Shown here: positions 38,240 to 47,140 of the stretch, in pieces
Layout: each line of letters begins with the position of its first letter
Numbering within the stretch: the first letter of the stretch is position 1
Assembly (NCBI RefSeq): GCF_000688295.1
Contig: NZ_JHZF01000013.1
Span: 310,001 to 374,000, forward strand
DNA from: Pseudooceanicola nanhaiensis DSM 18065
GTDB taxonomy: Bacteria > Pseudomonadota > Alphaproteobacteria > Rhodobacterales > Rhodobacteraceae
Direction: 5' to 3'
DNA length: 64,000 nucleotides
Position numbers and translations under genes: made by a program
Notes under the pieces: model-generated
Databases searched by the model: none
Seen by the model: the letters and a program-made list of their open reading frames with translations, nothing else
What the model was told of the DNA's origin: nothing

Positions 38240-38854
38240 TCAGGCGGGCCGCTGCCCACCGGGGTCGGCCCGCAGGCCCTTCAGCCTTTGCGCCTCCTCT
38301 ACAACACGTTTCGCCAGACCGCCAGCCGCCAAAGCCGCATGCACAGCCTGTTGACGGCCGAAGGCCTGCCCTATCTCCGCCATCGTCAGCCAGCCGATGA
38401 ACTTGCCGTAATGGGGCGTCGAAAGTTTCGACTTGCCCCGTCCCGAGCCATCGCTGGCCTGTATCAGGACCGTGGCGCGCTCCTTGTCGAGCCAGTCCTT
38501 AACCTTCTCGTAACCTGCGACCGCGTCGCCAGATTTCCGCGCCAGCCCAAGCAGTTCCACCACATGGCGGGCGACCGCGCCTTCGACGATCCCGACCAGA
38601 TCGTCGGGCAGTTCGACCAGCTGTCGCGCGGCGCGGGCAAAGGCCTTCTTCTTCACCGCCGTCTCGAGCGCCGAGCGGTCGGCGCTGACCCAGATGCCAC
38701 GGCCGGGCAGCTTTTCCAGCACGTCCGGCACGACCAGCCCGTCGGGGCTGACCACGAATCGCACCAGGCCGCCCTTGGGCTGGACCTCGCCCGTGACGAT
38801 GCACTTGCGTTCCGGCCCGTCGGACCTGTCCTTCTCTGCACCGCCACGACTCAT
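38240..38854 (-). CDS. YlxR (DUF448) / ribosomal L7Ae-type RNA-binding protein
   Basis: A 204-residue protein combining an N-terminal YlxR domain ([20 protein letters not shown] and [14 protein letters not shown]) with a C-terminal L7Ae/L30e-like domain ([31 protein letters not shown]). This two-domain form is typical of alphaproteobacterial nusA-infB operons. It is thought to bind RNA; its role is not settled. The start at 38854 (MSRGGAEKD) is the first Met that leaves a normal 25-bp gap to nusA; the open frame extends further upstream inside nusA and should not be used. Confidence 0.93.
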   Translation of the reverse strand: MSRGGAEKDRSDGPERKCIVTGEVQPKGGLVRFVVSPDGLVVPDVLEKLPGRGIWVSADRSALETAVKKKAFARAARQLVELPDDLVGIVEGAVARHVVELLGLARKSGDAVAGYEKVKDWLDKERATVLIQASDGSGRGKSKLSTPHYGKFIGWLTMAEIGQAFGRQQAVHAALAAGGLAKRVVEEAQRLKGLRADPGGQRPA

Positions 38855-38879
38855 TCCGCGCGCCCCCCGGGTCGGGGCC

Positions 38880-40505
38880 TCAGGCCCCGATCTCCTCTTC
38901 GGAGGCGTCGTCTTCGCCGTCGGTTTCTTCCTCCTCGGACACGAGGTCCGCGGGATCGACCCAGCCGAGCGAGACACGCGCCGTCATGATCAGGTGCTGC
39001 GCCTCGTCGAGGGACATGTCGAACTTCTCGAGCAGGCCCTCGTCCTTGACGCGTTCGCCGTCCACCGTGGTCCAGCCGCCGGCCAGTTCCCAATCGGCGC
39101 AGGTGGCGAAATCTTCCAGCGTTTTCACGCCGTCCTCGGCCAGCGCCTCTACCATCTGGGGTGTCAGGCCCTCGAAATCAATGAGGCTGTCCTCGACGCC
39201 CAGCTCGCGGGCGTGATCGAGCGCCGCTTTCGCCTGCGCCTCGAGGTAATCGCGGGCCCGGGCCTGCAGCTCCTCGGCGGTGCCTTCGTCCACACCGTCG
39301 ATGACCAGCAGCTCGTCCTGTTCGACATAGGCCACCTCTTCGAGGTTGGTGAAGCCTTCCGACACCAGCAGCTGCGCGAAGAATTCGTCGAGGTCCAGCG
39401 TGTCCATGAAGAGCTTGGTCCGCTCCTCGAACTCCTTCTGGCGACGTTCGGATTCCTCGGCCTCGGTCATGATGTCGATGTCGAGACCCGTCAGCTGCGA
39501 GGCCAGGCGCACGTTCTGACCGCGGCGGCCGATGGCGAGCGAGAGCTGCTCGTCCGGCACCACGACCTCGATCCGCTCGGCGTCCTCGTCCAGAACCACC
39601 TTCGACACCTCGGCCGGCTGCAGCGCGTTCACGAGGAACGTCGGCAGGTCCTCGGACCACGGGATGATGTCGATCTTCTCGCCCTGAAGCTCGTTCACCA
39701 CGGCCTGCACGCGGGAGCCCCGCATGCCGACGCAGGCGCCGACCGGGTCGATCGAATTGTCGTAGGACACGACGCCGATCTTGGCGCGCGACCCGGGGTC
39801 GCGGGCCACGGCCTTGATCTCGATGATGCCGTCGTAGATCTCGGGCACTTCCATCTTGAACAGTTCGGCCATGAACTCGGGCGCGGTCCGGGACAGGAAG
39901 ATCTGCGGCCCGCGGGTCTCGCGACGGACATCCTTGATGTAGCAGCGGATCCGGTCGTTCGGGCGATAGGCCTCGCGGCCGATCTTCTCGTTCCGGCGCA
40001 GGATCGCCTCGCCGGTGCCGACGTCGACGATGACGTTGCCGTATTCCTCGCGCTTGACCTGGCCGTTGATGATCGTGCCGACGCGGTCCTTGAATTCGTC
40101 GTACTGGCGGTCGCGCTCGGCTTCGCGGACCTTCTGGAGGATGACCTGCTTCGCGGATTGCGCCGCGATCCGGCCCATCTCGACCGGGGGGACTTCCTCG
40201 ACATAGGTGTCGCCGACCTTCGGCTCGGCCATGTACTGCCTGGCCTGCTCGACGGTCATCTCGGCCTGGTAGTTCTCGAGATCTTCATCCTCGACCACGG
40301 TGCGGACGCGGGTGAAGGTCGCGCGGCCGGTCTTGCGGTCGATCTTCACGCGGATGTCCATCTCGGAGCCGTAGCGGCTCTTGGCGGCCCGGGCGAGGGA
40401 CTCTTCCATCGCCTCGACGACCAGACCGGGGTCGATCATCTTTTCGCGCGCGACGGCCTCGGCGGTTTGCAGCAGCTCGAGCTGGTTTGCAGAGGTGATT
40501 GCCAT
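38880..40505 (-). CDS. nusA: Transcription termination/antitermination factor NusA
   Basis: A 541-residue NusA that binds RNA polymerase and nascent RNA. In order: N-terminal polymerase-binding domain (about 1-125), S1 domain ([20 protein letters not shown]), KH1 and KH2 ([19 protein letters not shown] and [19 protein letters not shown]), and C-terminal helix-hairpin-helix repeats ([20 protein letters not shown] and [20 protein letters not shown]), ending in an acidic tail. The start at 40505 lies 5 bp after rimP and 25 bp before ylxR. NusA often autoregulates its operon; a terminator in the leader at 41132-41154 fits that idea. Confidence 0.98.
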   Translation of the reverse strand: MAITSANQLELLQTAEAVAREKMIDPGLVVEAMEESLARAAKSRYGSEMDIRVKIDRKTGRATFTRVRTVVEDEDLENYQAEMTVEQARQYMAEPKVGDTYVEEVPPVEMGRIAAQSAKQVILQKVREAERDRQYDEFKDRVGTIINGQVKREEYGNVIVDVGTGEAILRRNEKIGREAYRPNDRIRCYIKDVRRETRGPQIFLSRTAPEFMAELFKMEVPEIYDGIIEIKAVARDPGSRAKIGVVSYDNSIDPVGACVGMRGSRVQAVVNELQGEKIDIIPWSEDLPTFLVNALQPAEVSKVVLDEDAERIEVVVPDEQLSLAIGRRGQNVRLASQLTGLDIDIMTEAEESERRQKEFEERTKLFMDTLDLDEFFAQLLVSEGFTNLEEVAYVEQDELLVIDGVDEGTAEELQARARDYLEAQAKAALDHARELGVEDSLIDFEGLTPQMVEALAEDGVKTLEDFATCADWELAGGWTTVDGERVKDEGLLEKFDMSLDEAQHLIMTARVSLGWVDPADLVSEEEETDGEDDASEEEIGA

Positions 40506-40510
40506 TGTCC

Positions 40511-41101
40511 TTAGTCCTCCTCGGAACCACTGTCCGCCTCGATCTCGTCGAAGGCGTTTTCGTTCAGAACACCCGCATCCTTGCGGGCCTTGAGCATTTC
40601 CTTGATCAGATCGTCGGTCAGGACGAGCTTGGCATCGGCGAGCCAGTCGAACTGGAGCCCGATGGTCGTGACCTCGTGCCCCTGGTCGAGGTTGATCAGC
40701 ACCTCGCCGTCCTCGACACCGGCCAGCACGCCCTTGAAGCGCTTCTGGCCGCCGATCATCTGGCTGGTCTCGAGCCTTGCCTCATAGCCCTCGAAGGTCT
40801 CGAAATCCTTCAGCCGGGTCAGCGGGCGGTCGATGCCGGGGCTGGAGACCTCCAGCGCATAGGGGTCGGTGATCGGGTCCTCGACATCCAGCACGGCGGA
40901 AACCGCGGTGGAGATCTGGGCGCATTCGTCCACCTCGATCCCGCCGCCCGGCCGCTCGGCCATGATCTGCAGGGTCTTGGTGGTGTTGCTGCCGCCCATC
41001 AGACGGACGCGGACCAGTTCGAACCCCATGTCCTCGATGACGGGGGTCACGATCTCGGCCAGGCGCCGGTCGATGGCGGCTTTGGCGATGAGGTCACTCA
41101 T
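40511..41101 (-). CDS. rimP: Ribosome maturation factor RimP
   Basis: A 196-residue RimP, required for 30S subunit maturation. Both domains are visible: the N-domain with [12 protein letters not shown] and [15 protein letters not shown], ending at [18 protein letters not shown], and the C-terminal SH3-like domain with [22 protein letters not shown] at 41101 is preferred over GTG at 41113, which would add MRHP. It is the first gene of the nusA operon. A terminator-like hairpin sits 31 bp upstream of the start, inside the presumed leader. Confidence 0.95.
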   Translation of the reverse strand: MSDLIAKAAIDRRLAEIVTPVIEDMGFELVRVRLMGGSNTTKTLQIMAERPGGGIEVDECAQISTAVSAVLDVEDPITDPYALEVSSPGIDRPLTRLKDFETFEGYEARLETSQMIGGQKRFKGVLAGVEDGEVLINLDQGHEVTTIGLQFDWLADAKLVLTDDLIKEMLKARKDAGVLNENAFDEIEADSGSEED

Positions 41102-41131
41102 GGGATGTCGCACTCACTGGGATCTGGGCAC

Positions 41132-41154
41132 AAAAAAACGGGCGCGCGGCCCGT
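41132..41154 (-). terminator. Intrinsic terminator in the leader of the rimP-nusA-infB operon (putative attenuator)
   Basis: Read on the minus strand, ACGGGC (41154-41149) and GCCCGT (41143-41138) flank CGCGC and are followed by a run of seven T counting the last stem base. The only upstream gene is divergent, so nothing but a leader transcript could be terminated. It would therefore act as an attenuator for the operon encoding NusA itself. Confidence 0.7.
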
Positions 41155-41321
41155 CGATGCATCCGGTGGAATATCGGGGCCCGAGGACACCGACACGCCG
41201 CTGTTGAGCTGGCATATAGGGGGAATCGGGGGGCGGCGCAAGTCCGATCTCCCCGTCTTGCCCGAAACGGTGCGCCGGGGCAGGATTTCCTCCGACGGAT
41301 GTGCGGAAATCGGGGGTGATC

Positions 41322-42014
41322 ATGCGCGGAGATCCGACGGACCAGGTGGTGGCCGCCTATTACAGGGTGCGGCAGATGCTGGGCGCGCTCGGCGTGGGGC
41401 TGCCGTTCATGCTGCTCTTCGCGGGCTGGGTCGAGGAGGGGCGGATCCTGCCGTCGCTCTCGGATTACTACCACACGATCCAGCGCGACATCTTCGTGGG
41501 CTGCCTCTTCGCCATCGGCACCTTCCTGATTGCCTACCGCGGCCACGACCGCGCGCCGGGTGAAACCGTTTCGGACGAGATCCTGACGAACATCGCCGGC
41601 ATCTCGGCCATCGCCATCGCGCTCTTTCCCAGCGAGGCCGAGGCGCAGGAGGTCACCACGCTGACGCAGGCGGCCTTCGGGCTCAGGGCGGCGGTGCTGG
41701 GGCACTACCTGTTCGCACAGGCCTTCCTCTATTCGCTGGCGTGGATGTGCTTCGTGCATTTCGGCCGGACCGGCAGCCCGCGGCGCCGCGCCGTCTACCG
41801 CGGCTGCGGCCTGGCCATCGTCGCGGTCGGGATCGTCGCGACCCTCGCCGCCATCGGGCGGCGGTTCGGATCGGAGGCGATCCACAGCTTCGTGATCGAC
41901 AATTCGATCGTCTTCTGGTGCGAGGCGGTCGGCGTCTGGGCCTTCGGCATCGCATGGCTGACGAAGGGCCGGGCCGAGATGCTGCTGACGCGGCGGCGGA
42001 CCCGGGTGGCCTAG
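41322..42014 (+). CDS. Multi-pass membrane protein of unknown function
   Basis: A 230-residue protein with about six hydrophobic segments: roughly residues 22-40, 60-78, 95-110, 137-155, 168-185 and 202-220. A conserved-looking motif LSDYYHTIQRDIFVGCLFAI follows TM1, and the next loop has AYRGHDRAPGETVSDEILTN. Single uncharacterised homologues with an S-D-Y-Y motif before the second helix exist, but I cannot name a family. ATG at 41322 has GGGGG 5 nt upstream; a GTG at 41301 would add seven residues. It is divergent from rimP. No functional context. Confidence 0.75.
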   Translation: MRGDPTDQVVAAYYRVRQMLGALGVGLPFMLLFAGWVEEGRILPSLSDYYHTIQRDIFVGCLFAIGTFLIAYRGHDRAPGETVSDEILTNIAGISAIAIALFPSEAEAQEVTTLTQAAFGLRAAVLGHYLFAQAFLYSLAWMCFVHFGRTGSPRRRAVYRGCGLAIVAVGIVATLAAIGRRFGSEAIHSFVIDNSIVFWCEAVGVWAFGIAWLTKGRAEMLLTRRRTRVA

Positions 42015-42152
42015 CGGGGCTCCGTTCGCGGAGAATTCCAGGACCCATGGAGCGGAGGCGCTTCAGATGGCTGGCGGGTGCCCGTGCGCCCTCCCGTTCG
42101 GTCAGGCCGCGTGCTAAGGGCGGGGCGATTTCAGCCTGACGGATCCCTCACC

Positions 42153-42596
42153 ATGACGCTCGACCCCCAGACGCCGCAGACGACACCACCCGGAGAGGGC
42201 TGGGAGCAGATCGAGGACATCGGCTTCCTCGACCTCGTCGGCCCGATCTGGCGGCAGCGCGCGGGCGAGGTCTATCACTACGGCTTCCGGGCCGAGCCGC
42301 GGCACGCGAACCTGAACGGTGTCGTGCAGGGCGGCATGATGATGACGCTCGCCGACCGCGGCATGGGCCGCACGGTGCGGATCGCCCATGACGACCGGCC
42401 CGTCGCGACGGTGCATTTCAGCTATGATTTCATCGCCCCCGCGCTGATCGGCCATTTCATCGAGCTGCATCCGAAGATCACCCGCCAGACCGGGTCGCTC
42501 GTCTTCATGGAAAGCGTGGTGATGGACGGCGAGACGCTGATCGGCCGGGCCAACGGGGTCTGGAAGAAGCTGAAGGCGAAGCCGAAGACCGACTAG
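42153..42596 (+). CDS. PaaI-family hotdog-fold thioesterase
   Basis: A 147-residue hotdog protein. The family core is HANLNGVVQGGMMMTLADRG, where the Asn and Gly residues and following Asp act in thioester hydrolysis, and VATVHFSYDFIAPALIGHFI supplies the next strands. PaaI enzymes hydrolyse acyl- or aryl-CoA esters; the precise acyl group is unknown. ATG at 42153 (MTLDPQ) is chosen because the upstream in-frame residues are non-coding in character; the Shine-Dalgarno is weak. It converges on the prolyl aminopeptidase with a 4-bp gap. Confidence 0.88.
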   Translation: MTLDPQTPQTTPPGEGWEQIEDIGFLDLVGPIWRQRAGEVYHYGFRAEPRHANLNGVVQGGMMMTLADRGMGRTVRIAHDDRPVATVHFSYDFIAPALIGHFIELHPKITRQTGSLVFMESVVMDGETLIGRANGVWKKLKAKPKTD

Positions 42597-42600
42597 GCGC

Positions 42601-43575
42601 TCAGGCCTTCGCCAGCCGGTCCATCGTCTGCACCAGCTCGGCGCTGATGTCGGGTTCGGAAAGCGCGTGGCCGGCGCGGGCGATCATCCGGATCTCGGAA
42701 TTGGGCCAGGCCGAGGACAGCTCGTAGGCCATCCGCGGCGGGCAGATCATGTCGTAGCGGCCCTGCACGATCACGCCGGGGATGTGCGCGATCCGGTCCA
42801 TCCGGTTCAGGATATGCCCGTCCTCCTCGAGGAAGCCGCCGTTGATGAAGTAATGGTTCTCGAGCCGCGCGAAGGCGCGGGCGTAATCGCCCGGCGGCTC
42901 GCCACCGGCGCCGTTCGACGCCATCGAGGCCAGCGCGTTCTCCCACTGGGCCCAGGCGCGGGCGTATTTCACCTCTTCCGCAATGACGCCCGAGAAGAGC
43001 CGCCGGTGGTAGGCCGCGATCAGGTCGTCCCGCTCGTCCTCGGGGATCAGCCCCTCGAACCGGGCCCAGATCTCGGGCCAGAACCGCCCCGCGCCGCCGG
43101 CATAGAACCAGTCGAGCTCGGATTGCGTCATCATGAAGACGCCGCGCAGGATCAGGTTGGTCACGCGGTCGGGATGGGTCTGCGCATAGACCAGGGCCAG
43201 CGTCGCGCCCCAGGAGCCGCCGAAGACCATCCAGCGCTCGATGCCCAGCGTCTTGCGGATCGTCTCGGTATCCGCGACGAGGTGCCAGGTCGTGTTCGCC
43301 TCGACGCTGGCATGGGGCCGCGACCGCCCGCAGCCGCGCTGGTCGAACAGGATGATCCGGTAATGCGCGGGGTCGAAATAGCGCCGCATCGCGGGGCTGG
43401 AGCCGCCGCCCGGACCGCCATGGAGCACGACGACCGGCTGCCCTTCGGGGTTGCCCGACTGCTCCACATAGAGCACATGGCCATCGCCCACCTCGAGCAT
43501 CCGGCGGTCGAAGGGATCGACGGGCGGGTAGAGGAAATGGGCTGCGTTCTTTTGGCCGCGATACTTGTCCATCAT
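42601..43575 (-). CDS. pip: Prolyl aminopeptidase
   Basis: A 324-residue alpha/beta hydrolase of peptidase family S33. The oxyanion loop is VVVLHGGPGGGSSPAMRRYF, the catalytic Ser is in GGSWGATLALVYA, the Asp in VQGRYDMICPP and the His in ARAGHALSEP. DQRGCGRSRPHA is a further family mark. It removes N-terminal proline from peptides in the cytoplasm. The start is MMDKYRGQ at 43575 (or 43572); a much longer frame continues upstream but is antisense to ubiG. It is divergent from ubiG with a short, AT-containing promoter region. Confidence 0.95.
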   Translation of the reverse strand: MMDKYRGQKNAAHFLYPPVDPFDRRMLEVGDGHVLYVEQSGNPEGQPVVVLHGGPGGGSSPAMRRYFDPAHYRIILFDQRGCGRSRPHASVEANTTWHLVADTETIRKTLGIERWMVFGGSWGATLALVYAQTHPDRVTNLILRGVFMMTQSELDWFYAGGAGRFWPEIWARFEGLIPEDERDDLIAAYHRRLFSGVIAEEVKYARAWAQWENALASMASNGAGGEPPGDYARAFARLENHYFINGGFLEEDGHILNRMDRIAHIPGVIVQGRYDMICPPRMAYELSSAWPNSEIRMIARAGHALSEPDISAELVQTMDRLAKA

Positions 43576-43623
43576 GGCCCTATATAGACAGGCAAGAGAC
43601 GCCGTCACCAGAGGGATATGCAA

Positions 43624-44364
43624 ATGACAGAGGCCCAAACCACCGTCGATCCCGCCGAGGTCGCCAAGTTCGAGGCGATGGCCGCCGAATGGTGGGACCC
43701 GGCGGGAAAGTTCAAGCCGCTGCACATGATGAACCCGGTCCGGCTGGACTACGTCTGCAGCCAGATCGCCGCGGAATTCGACCGCGACCTGTCGTCCGAT
43801 CGCCCGTTCGAGGGGCTGCGCCTGCTCGACATCGGCTGCGGCGGCGGGCTGCTCTGCGAACCGATGGCGCGGCTCGGGGCCGATGTGGTGGGCGCCGACG
43901 CGGCCGAACGGAACATCCCCGTGGCGCGTCTGCATGCCGAGCAATCGGGGCTCGAGATCGACTACCGCCACACCACGGCCGAGGCGATGGCCGCGGCCGG
44001 CGAGACCTTCGATGTCGTGCTCAACATGGAGGTGGTGGAGCACGTGGCCGATCCGCTGGCCTATCTCACCGCCTGCCGGCAGCTGCTGAAGCCCGGCGGG
44101 CTGCATCTCTGCTCGACCATCAACCGCAATCCCAAGAGCTTCGCCATGGCGATCGTGGGGGCCGAATGGGTGATGCGCTGGCTGCCGAAGGGCACCCACG
44201 AATGGGACAAGTTCATCACGCCCGACGAGCTCTACGCGCTGCTCGAACGGGCCGGGATGCGGCCGGTGGACCGCAAGGGCTATGTCTTCAACCCGGTGTC
44301 CTGGGCCTGGCGGATCTCGGACCGGGACCTGTCGGTGAACTACGTGACGGCGGCGATCGCCTGA
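43624..44364 (+). CDS. ubiG: Ubiquinone biosynthesis O-methyltransferase
   Basis: A 246-residue AdoMet-dependent methyltransferase carrying both O-methylation steps of ubiquinone synthesis. Motif I is [39 protein letters not shown] at the start and [26 protein letters not shown] and [17 protein letters not shown] are diagnostic of UbiG. Two ATGs are possible: 43618 is too close to GAGGGA, while 43624 has an 8-nt spacing and is chosen. A GC-rich stem-loop follows at 44389-44406. Confidence 0.97.
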   Translation: MTEAQTTVDPAEVAKFEAMAAEWWDPAGKFKPLHMMNPVRLDYVCSQIAAEFDRDLSSDRPFEGLRLLDIGCGGGLLCEPMARLGADVVGADAAERNIPVARLHAEQSGLEIDYRHTTAEAMAAAGETFDVVLNMEVVEHVADPLAYLTACRQLLKPGGLHLCSTINRNPKSFAMAIVGAEWVMRWLPKGTHEWDKFITPDELYALLERAGMRPVDRKGYVFNPVSWAWRISDRDLSVNYVTAAIA

Positions 44365-44388
44365 GCCTGCGGTTGTCTGGTGCCGTCA

Positions 44389-44406
44389 GCCGGGCCTGAG
44401 CCCGGC
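44389..44406 (+). terminator. GC-rich stem-loop after ubiG
   Basis: GCCGGGC (44389-44395), loop CTGA, GCCCGGC (44400-44406), without a T run. The stem is identical to that after the HIT gene at 22856-22873, so it may be a dispersed terminator-like element. Confidence 0.4.
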
Positions 44407-44489
44407 CGGGCGGGAACCCGACCCGAGCCGCGACGTTGGCCCCCCGTGCCGGACCTGTCCCCCCTCCACCGCCCCGCGGGCGTGCGTTC

Positions 44490-45527
44490 ATGATCGCCGA
44501 GGCGAGCCTCACCGTGATCCTGCTGCTCTTCGCGGGCGCCGGCGTGGTGATCTGCGGCTGCGGGATCATGATGACCGGCATCGCCGACAAGATCGCCGAC
44601 CGCACGGGGCTGGGCGAAGCCATCGTCGGCGCCGTGATCCTCGGTGCGGCGACCTCGCTCTCGGGCACGGTCGTTTCGGTGACGGCGGCGCTGGACGGAC
44701 GGGCCTCCCTGGCCTTCTCGAACTCGATCGGCGGGATCGCGGCGCAGACGGCCTTCCTCGCCCTCGCGGACCTCGTGCACCGGCGGGCGAACCTCGAACA
44801 TGCGGCGGCCGAGGTGACCAACATCATCCAGGGCGTGATCCTGCTGGGCCTGCTGATGCTGCCCTTCGCGGCCCTGACCACGCCGGAATGGACCATCCTC
44901 GCGATCCACCCGGTCAGCTTTCTCATCCCGGCTGTCTACGTCATGGGCCTGTTCGTCAGCCGCACCACCCGCGAACAGCCGATGTGGAAGCCCGTCCGCA
45001 CGCGTGAGACGCGCGCCGATACGCCCGACGACGAAGACGAGGGCTCCGCGCGCAAGTCGACGCCGCGCCTGTTCGGGGAATTCGGGGCTCTGATGCTGGG
45101 CATGGGCGTTGCGGGCTGGGTGATCGCGCAGACCGGGTCCGAGCTGACGGACCGTCTGGGCTTTTCCGCGTCCCTCGTCGGTGCGCTGATGACGGCTGTC
45201 GTGACCTCCCTGCCCGAGCTCGTGACCACGCTGGCCGCCGTCCGGCGCGGCGCGCTGCAGCTCGCCGTCGGGGGGATCATCGGCGGGAACACCTTCGACA
45301 CCCTCTTCCTGAGCGCCGCCGACGCCGCCTATCGCGACGGATCGCTCTACCATGCCGCGGCGATGTCGGATTACTTCTGGATCGTCGCCGCCGCGCTGAT
45401 GACCGTGGTGCTGCTGGCCGGGCTGATCGTGCGCGAAAAGGACGGCCCTGCCGGGATCGGGGTGGAGAGCGTGCTGATCCTCGGCCTCTATGCCGCCGCC
45501 GCCGGGCTGCAGATCCTGGTCTTCTGA
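44490..45527 (+). CDS. Sodium/calcium exchanger-family membrane protein
   Basis: A 345-residue integral membrane protein of the cation/Ca2+ antiporter superfamily. Two inverted alpha-repeats are seen. The second is canonical, VVTSLPELVTTLAAV followed by GGNTFDTLFL. The first reads LGAATSLSGTVVSVTAAL and SNSIGGIAAQTAF, so the usual T-S-L-P-E is T-S-L-S-G and the acidic ion ligand is missing. About ten to eleven hydrophobic segments occur, with an acidic cytoplasmic loop around residues 168-190 (TPDDEDEGS). The missing Glu suggests altered ion selectivity or a role other than Na+/Ca2+ exchange. Start ATG at 44490. Confidence 0.85.
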   Translation: MIAEASLTVILLLFAGAGVVICGCGIMMTGIADKIADRTGLGEAIVGAVILGAATSLSGTVVSVTAALDGRASLAFSNSIGGIAAQTAFLALADLVHRRANLEHAAAEVTNIIQGVILLGLLMLPFAALTTPEWTILAIHPVSFLIPAVYVMGLFVSRTTREQPMWKPVRTRETRADTPDDEDEGSARKSTPRLFGEFGALMLGMGVAGWVIAQTGSELTDRLGFSASLVGALMTAVVTSLPELVTTLAAVRRGALQLAVGGIIGGNTFDTLFLSAADAAYRDGSLYHAAAMSDYFWIVAAALMTVVLLAGLIVREKDGPAGIGVESVLILGLYAAAAGLQILVF

Positions 45528-45573
45528 CGTCGTCCCCGCGCCGCAGCGCCGTGCTCTGCACGCGCCGCCCGCC

Positions 45574-46017
45574 TCAGCCCTCCTCGAGCTTCAGGCGCAG
45601 TTCGCGCAGGATCGGCAGCGCGGCGCGAACCTTGGCATCGCCCAGCTCGCCGACCAATTCCGTCACCATCGGCGTGATCGCCGAGAGCGCGGCATCCCGC
45701 GCCTTGTGCCCCGCCGGAGAGATCGCGACCATCTTGCGCCGCGCATCGTCCCAGTCGGGGCGGATGTGGACGTAGCCCGCCCATTCCAGCTTGTTCAGCG
45801 TGTTGGTCATCGCCCCGCGGGTCACGTGGAACGCCTTGGCCAGCTGCGCCGGAGACCGCTCTCCGCCCCGGACGAGGTGGTTGAGCACCGAGAAATGCGA
45901 TATCTCCATCCCCTTCGGCAGCACCCGGCTCAACCGGTTGCGGACGAGCTGGTCAGCGGTCAGGATCTCGCTGAACAGCGTGACCGCGAGGGAATGGGTG
46001 GCATCGCTCATGTTCAT
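45574..46017 (-). CDS. MarR-family transcriptional regulator
   Basis: A 147-residue winged-helix regulator. The DNA-binding part contains SHFSVLNHLVRGGERSPAQL, AFHVTRGAMTNTLNKLEWAG and the wing DWDDARRKMVAISPAGHKAR, where D-x-R is the conserved MarR wing feature. Flanking helices mediate dimerisation. It is the last gene of the comF-grxC-nitrilase-marR run and overlaps the nitrilase stop by 4 bp (ATGA), so it is translationally coupled to it. The effector and targets are unknown; redox or phenolic ligands are typical. Confidence 0.92.
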   Translation of the reverse strand: MNMSDATHSLAVTLFSEILTADQLVRNRLSRVLPKGMEISHFSVLNHLVRGGERSPAQLAKAFHVTRGAMTNTLNKLEWAGYVHIRPDWDDARRKMVAISPAGHKARDAALSAITPMVTELVGELGDAKVRAALPILRELRLKLEEG

Positions 46018-46850
46018 CGGTCGAGGGTGAACTCCCTGTCATGGCTCAGCGAGGGCACCTTGCCGCGCGCCGTGTCCACGGCACCGAGGTCGAGGTCGAA
46101 GCTGGCGATCCCGGGCTCCGTCCCCTGGTCGACGATCACCTCGCCCCAGGGCGCGACGGCCATGCCGTGCCCGTGGGTCGACCGCGCCCGGCCCCGCGTC
46201 GCCGCGTGGGTGCCGCATTGCGCCGGGGCCAGCACCCAGCAGCCGGTCTCGATCGCCCGCGCGCGAAGCAGGCTTTCCCAATGCGCCGCGCCGGTGACGG
46301 GCGAGAAGGCGGCCGGAACCGTCAGGATCCGCGCGCCCGCCTGTGCGAGCGTCCGGTAGAGCGCGGGGAAGCGGACGTCGTAGCAGACGCTCATGCCGAC
46401 CGGGGCGAAATCGGCCTCGGCCACCACGGCGCGGGTTCCGGGGCGATAGCCCGCGGATTCGCGGTAGGTCTCGGTCTCGCTGACCTGCACGTCGAACATG
46501 TGGATCTTGTCGTACCAGGCGACCTCGGCCCCTTCGGGCGAGAACAGGAACGACCGGTTCGCGAAACGCCCGTCGGGATCGTTCGTCTTCAGCCCGATGG
46601 AGCCGAGCAGCAGCCAGATCCCCAGCTCCCGCGCAAGCGCCGGCATCGCGGCCAGGAAGGGATCCTCCTCGGGCATCCGCAGCACCTCTTCCTGCCGGGT
46701 GCGGCTGGCCGAGACGCAATTGGTGACCTCGGGCGTCAGGACGAACTCCGCCCCCTCCGCCGCGGCCCGGCGGATCAGGTCGGACACCATGGAGAGGTTC
46801 GCCTCGGGATCGTCCGACGAGGTGATCTGCAGCAGCGCGGTCCGCATCAA
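46014..46850 (-). CDS. Carbon-nitrogen hydrolase (nitrilase superfamily, Nit1/omega-amidase type)
   Basis: A 278-residue nitrilase-superfamily amidase. The catalytic triad is complete: Glu in FVLTPEVTN, Lys in AWYDKIHMFDVQ and Cys in GMSVCYDVRFPALYRTLAQA. The sequence pattern is closest to the Nit1/YbeM group, which hydrolyses deaminated glutathione or related alpha-keto amides in metabolite repair. Proximity to glutaredoxin fits that glutathione-related reading but is not proof. It overlaps grxC by 4 bp at its start and marR by 4 bp at its end. Confidence 0.93.
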   Translation of the reverse strand: MMRTALLQITSSDDPEANLSMVSDLIRRAAAEGAEFVLTPEVTNCVSASRTRQEEVLRMPEEDPFLAAMPALARELGIWLLLGSIGLKTNDPDGRFANRSFLFSPEGAEVAWYDKIHMFDVQVSETETYRESAGYRPGTRAVVAEADFAPVGMSVCYDVRFPALYRTLAQAGARILTVPAAFSPVTGAAHWESLLRARAIETGCWVLAPAQCGTHAATRGRARSTHGHGMAVAPWGEVIVDQGTEPGIASFDLDLGAVDTARGKVPSLSHDREFTLDR

Positions 46851-47104
46851 TCCGCCAGCAGCGGGTCGAGCTTGCCCGCCTGCTCCAGAGCATAGAGATC
46901 GTCGCAGCCGCCGACATGGGTCTCGCCCACGAAAATCTGCGGGACGGTGCGGCCGCCGTTCGCGCGCTGGATCATCTCCTGCTTGCGCGCGGCGTCCGTC
47001 ATCACGTCGATCTCGTTGAAGGCGACGCCCTTCTGGGTCAGCAGCCGTTTCGCGGCATGGCAGAAGCCGCAGATCGGCGTTGTGTAGATGTCGACCGGTT
47101 TCAT
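46847..47104 (-). CDS. grxC: Glutaredoxin 3
   Basis: An 85-residue glutaredoxin. The active site is CGFC at residues 12-15 (YTTPICGFCHAAKRLL) rather than the usual CPYC, the cis-proline loop is GGRTVPQIFVGETHVGGCDD, and the glutathione-binding GGCDD is intact. It reduces protein and glutathione-mixed disulphides in the cytoplasm. It lies 36 bp after comF and overlaps the nitrilase gene by 4 bp. Confidence 0.95.
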   Translation of the reverse strand: MKPVDIYTTPICGFCHAAKRLLTQKGVAFNEIDVMTDAARKQEMIQRANGGRTVPQIFVGETHVGGCDDLYALEQAGKLDPLLAD

Positions 47105-47140
47105 CGCGTTCCTCGTGCGGAATTGACTTCCGACTGGAAC

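Noticed and set aside
41114-41323. A 69-codon minus-strand frame in the rimP leader
   Set aside because: It runs through the intrinsic terminator, has no ribosome site and a low-complexity product; a leader peptide cannot be supported.
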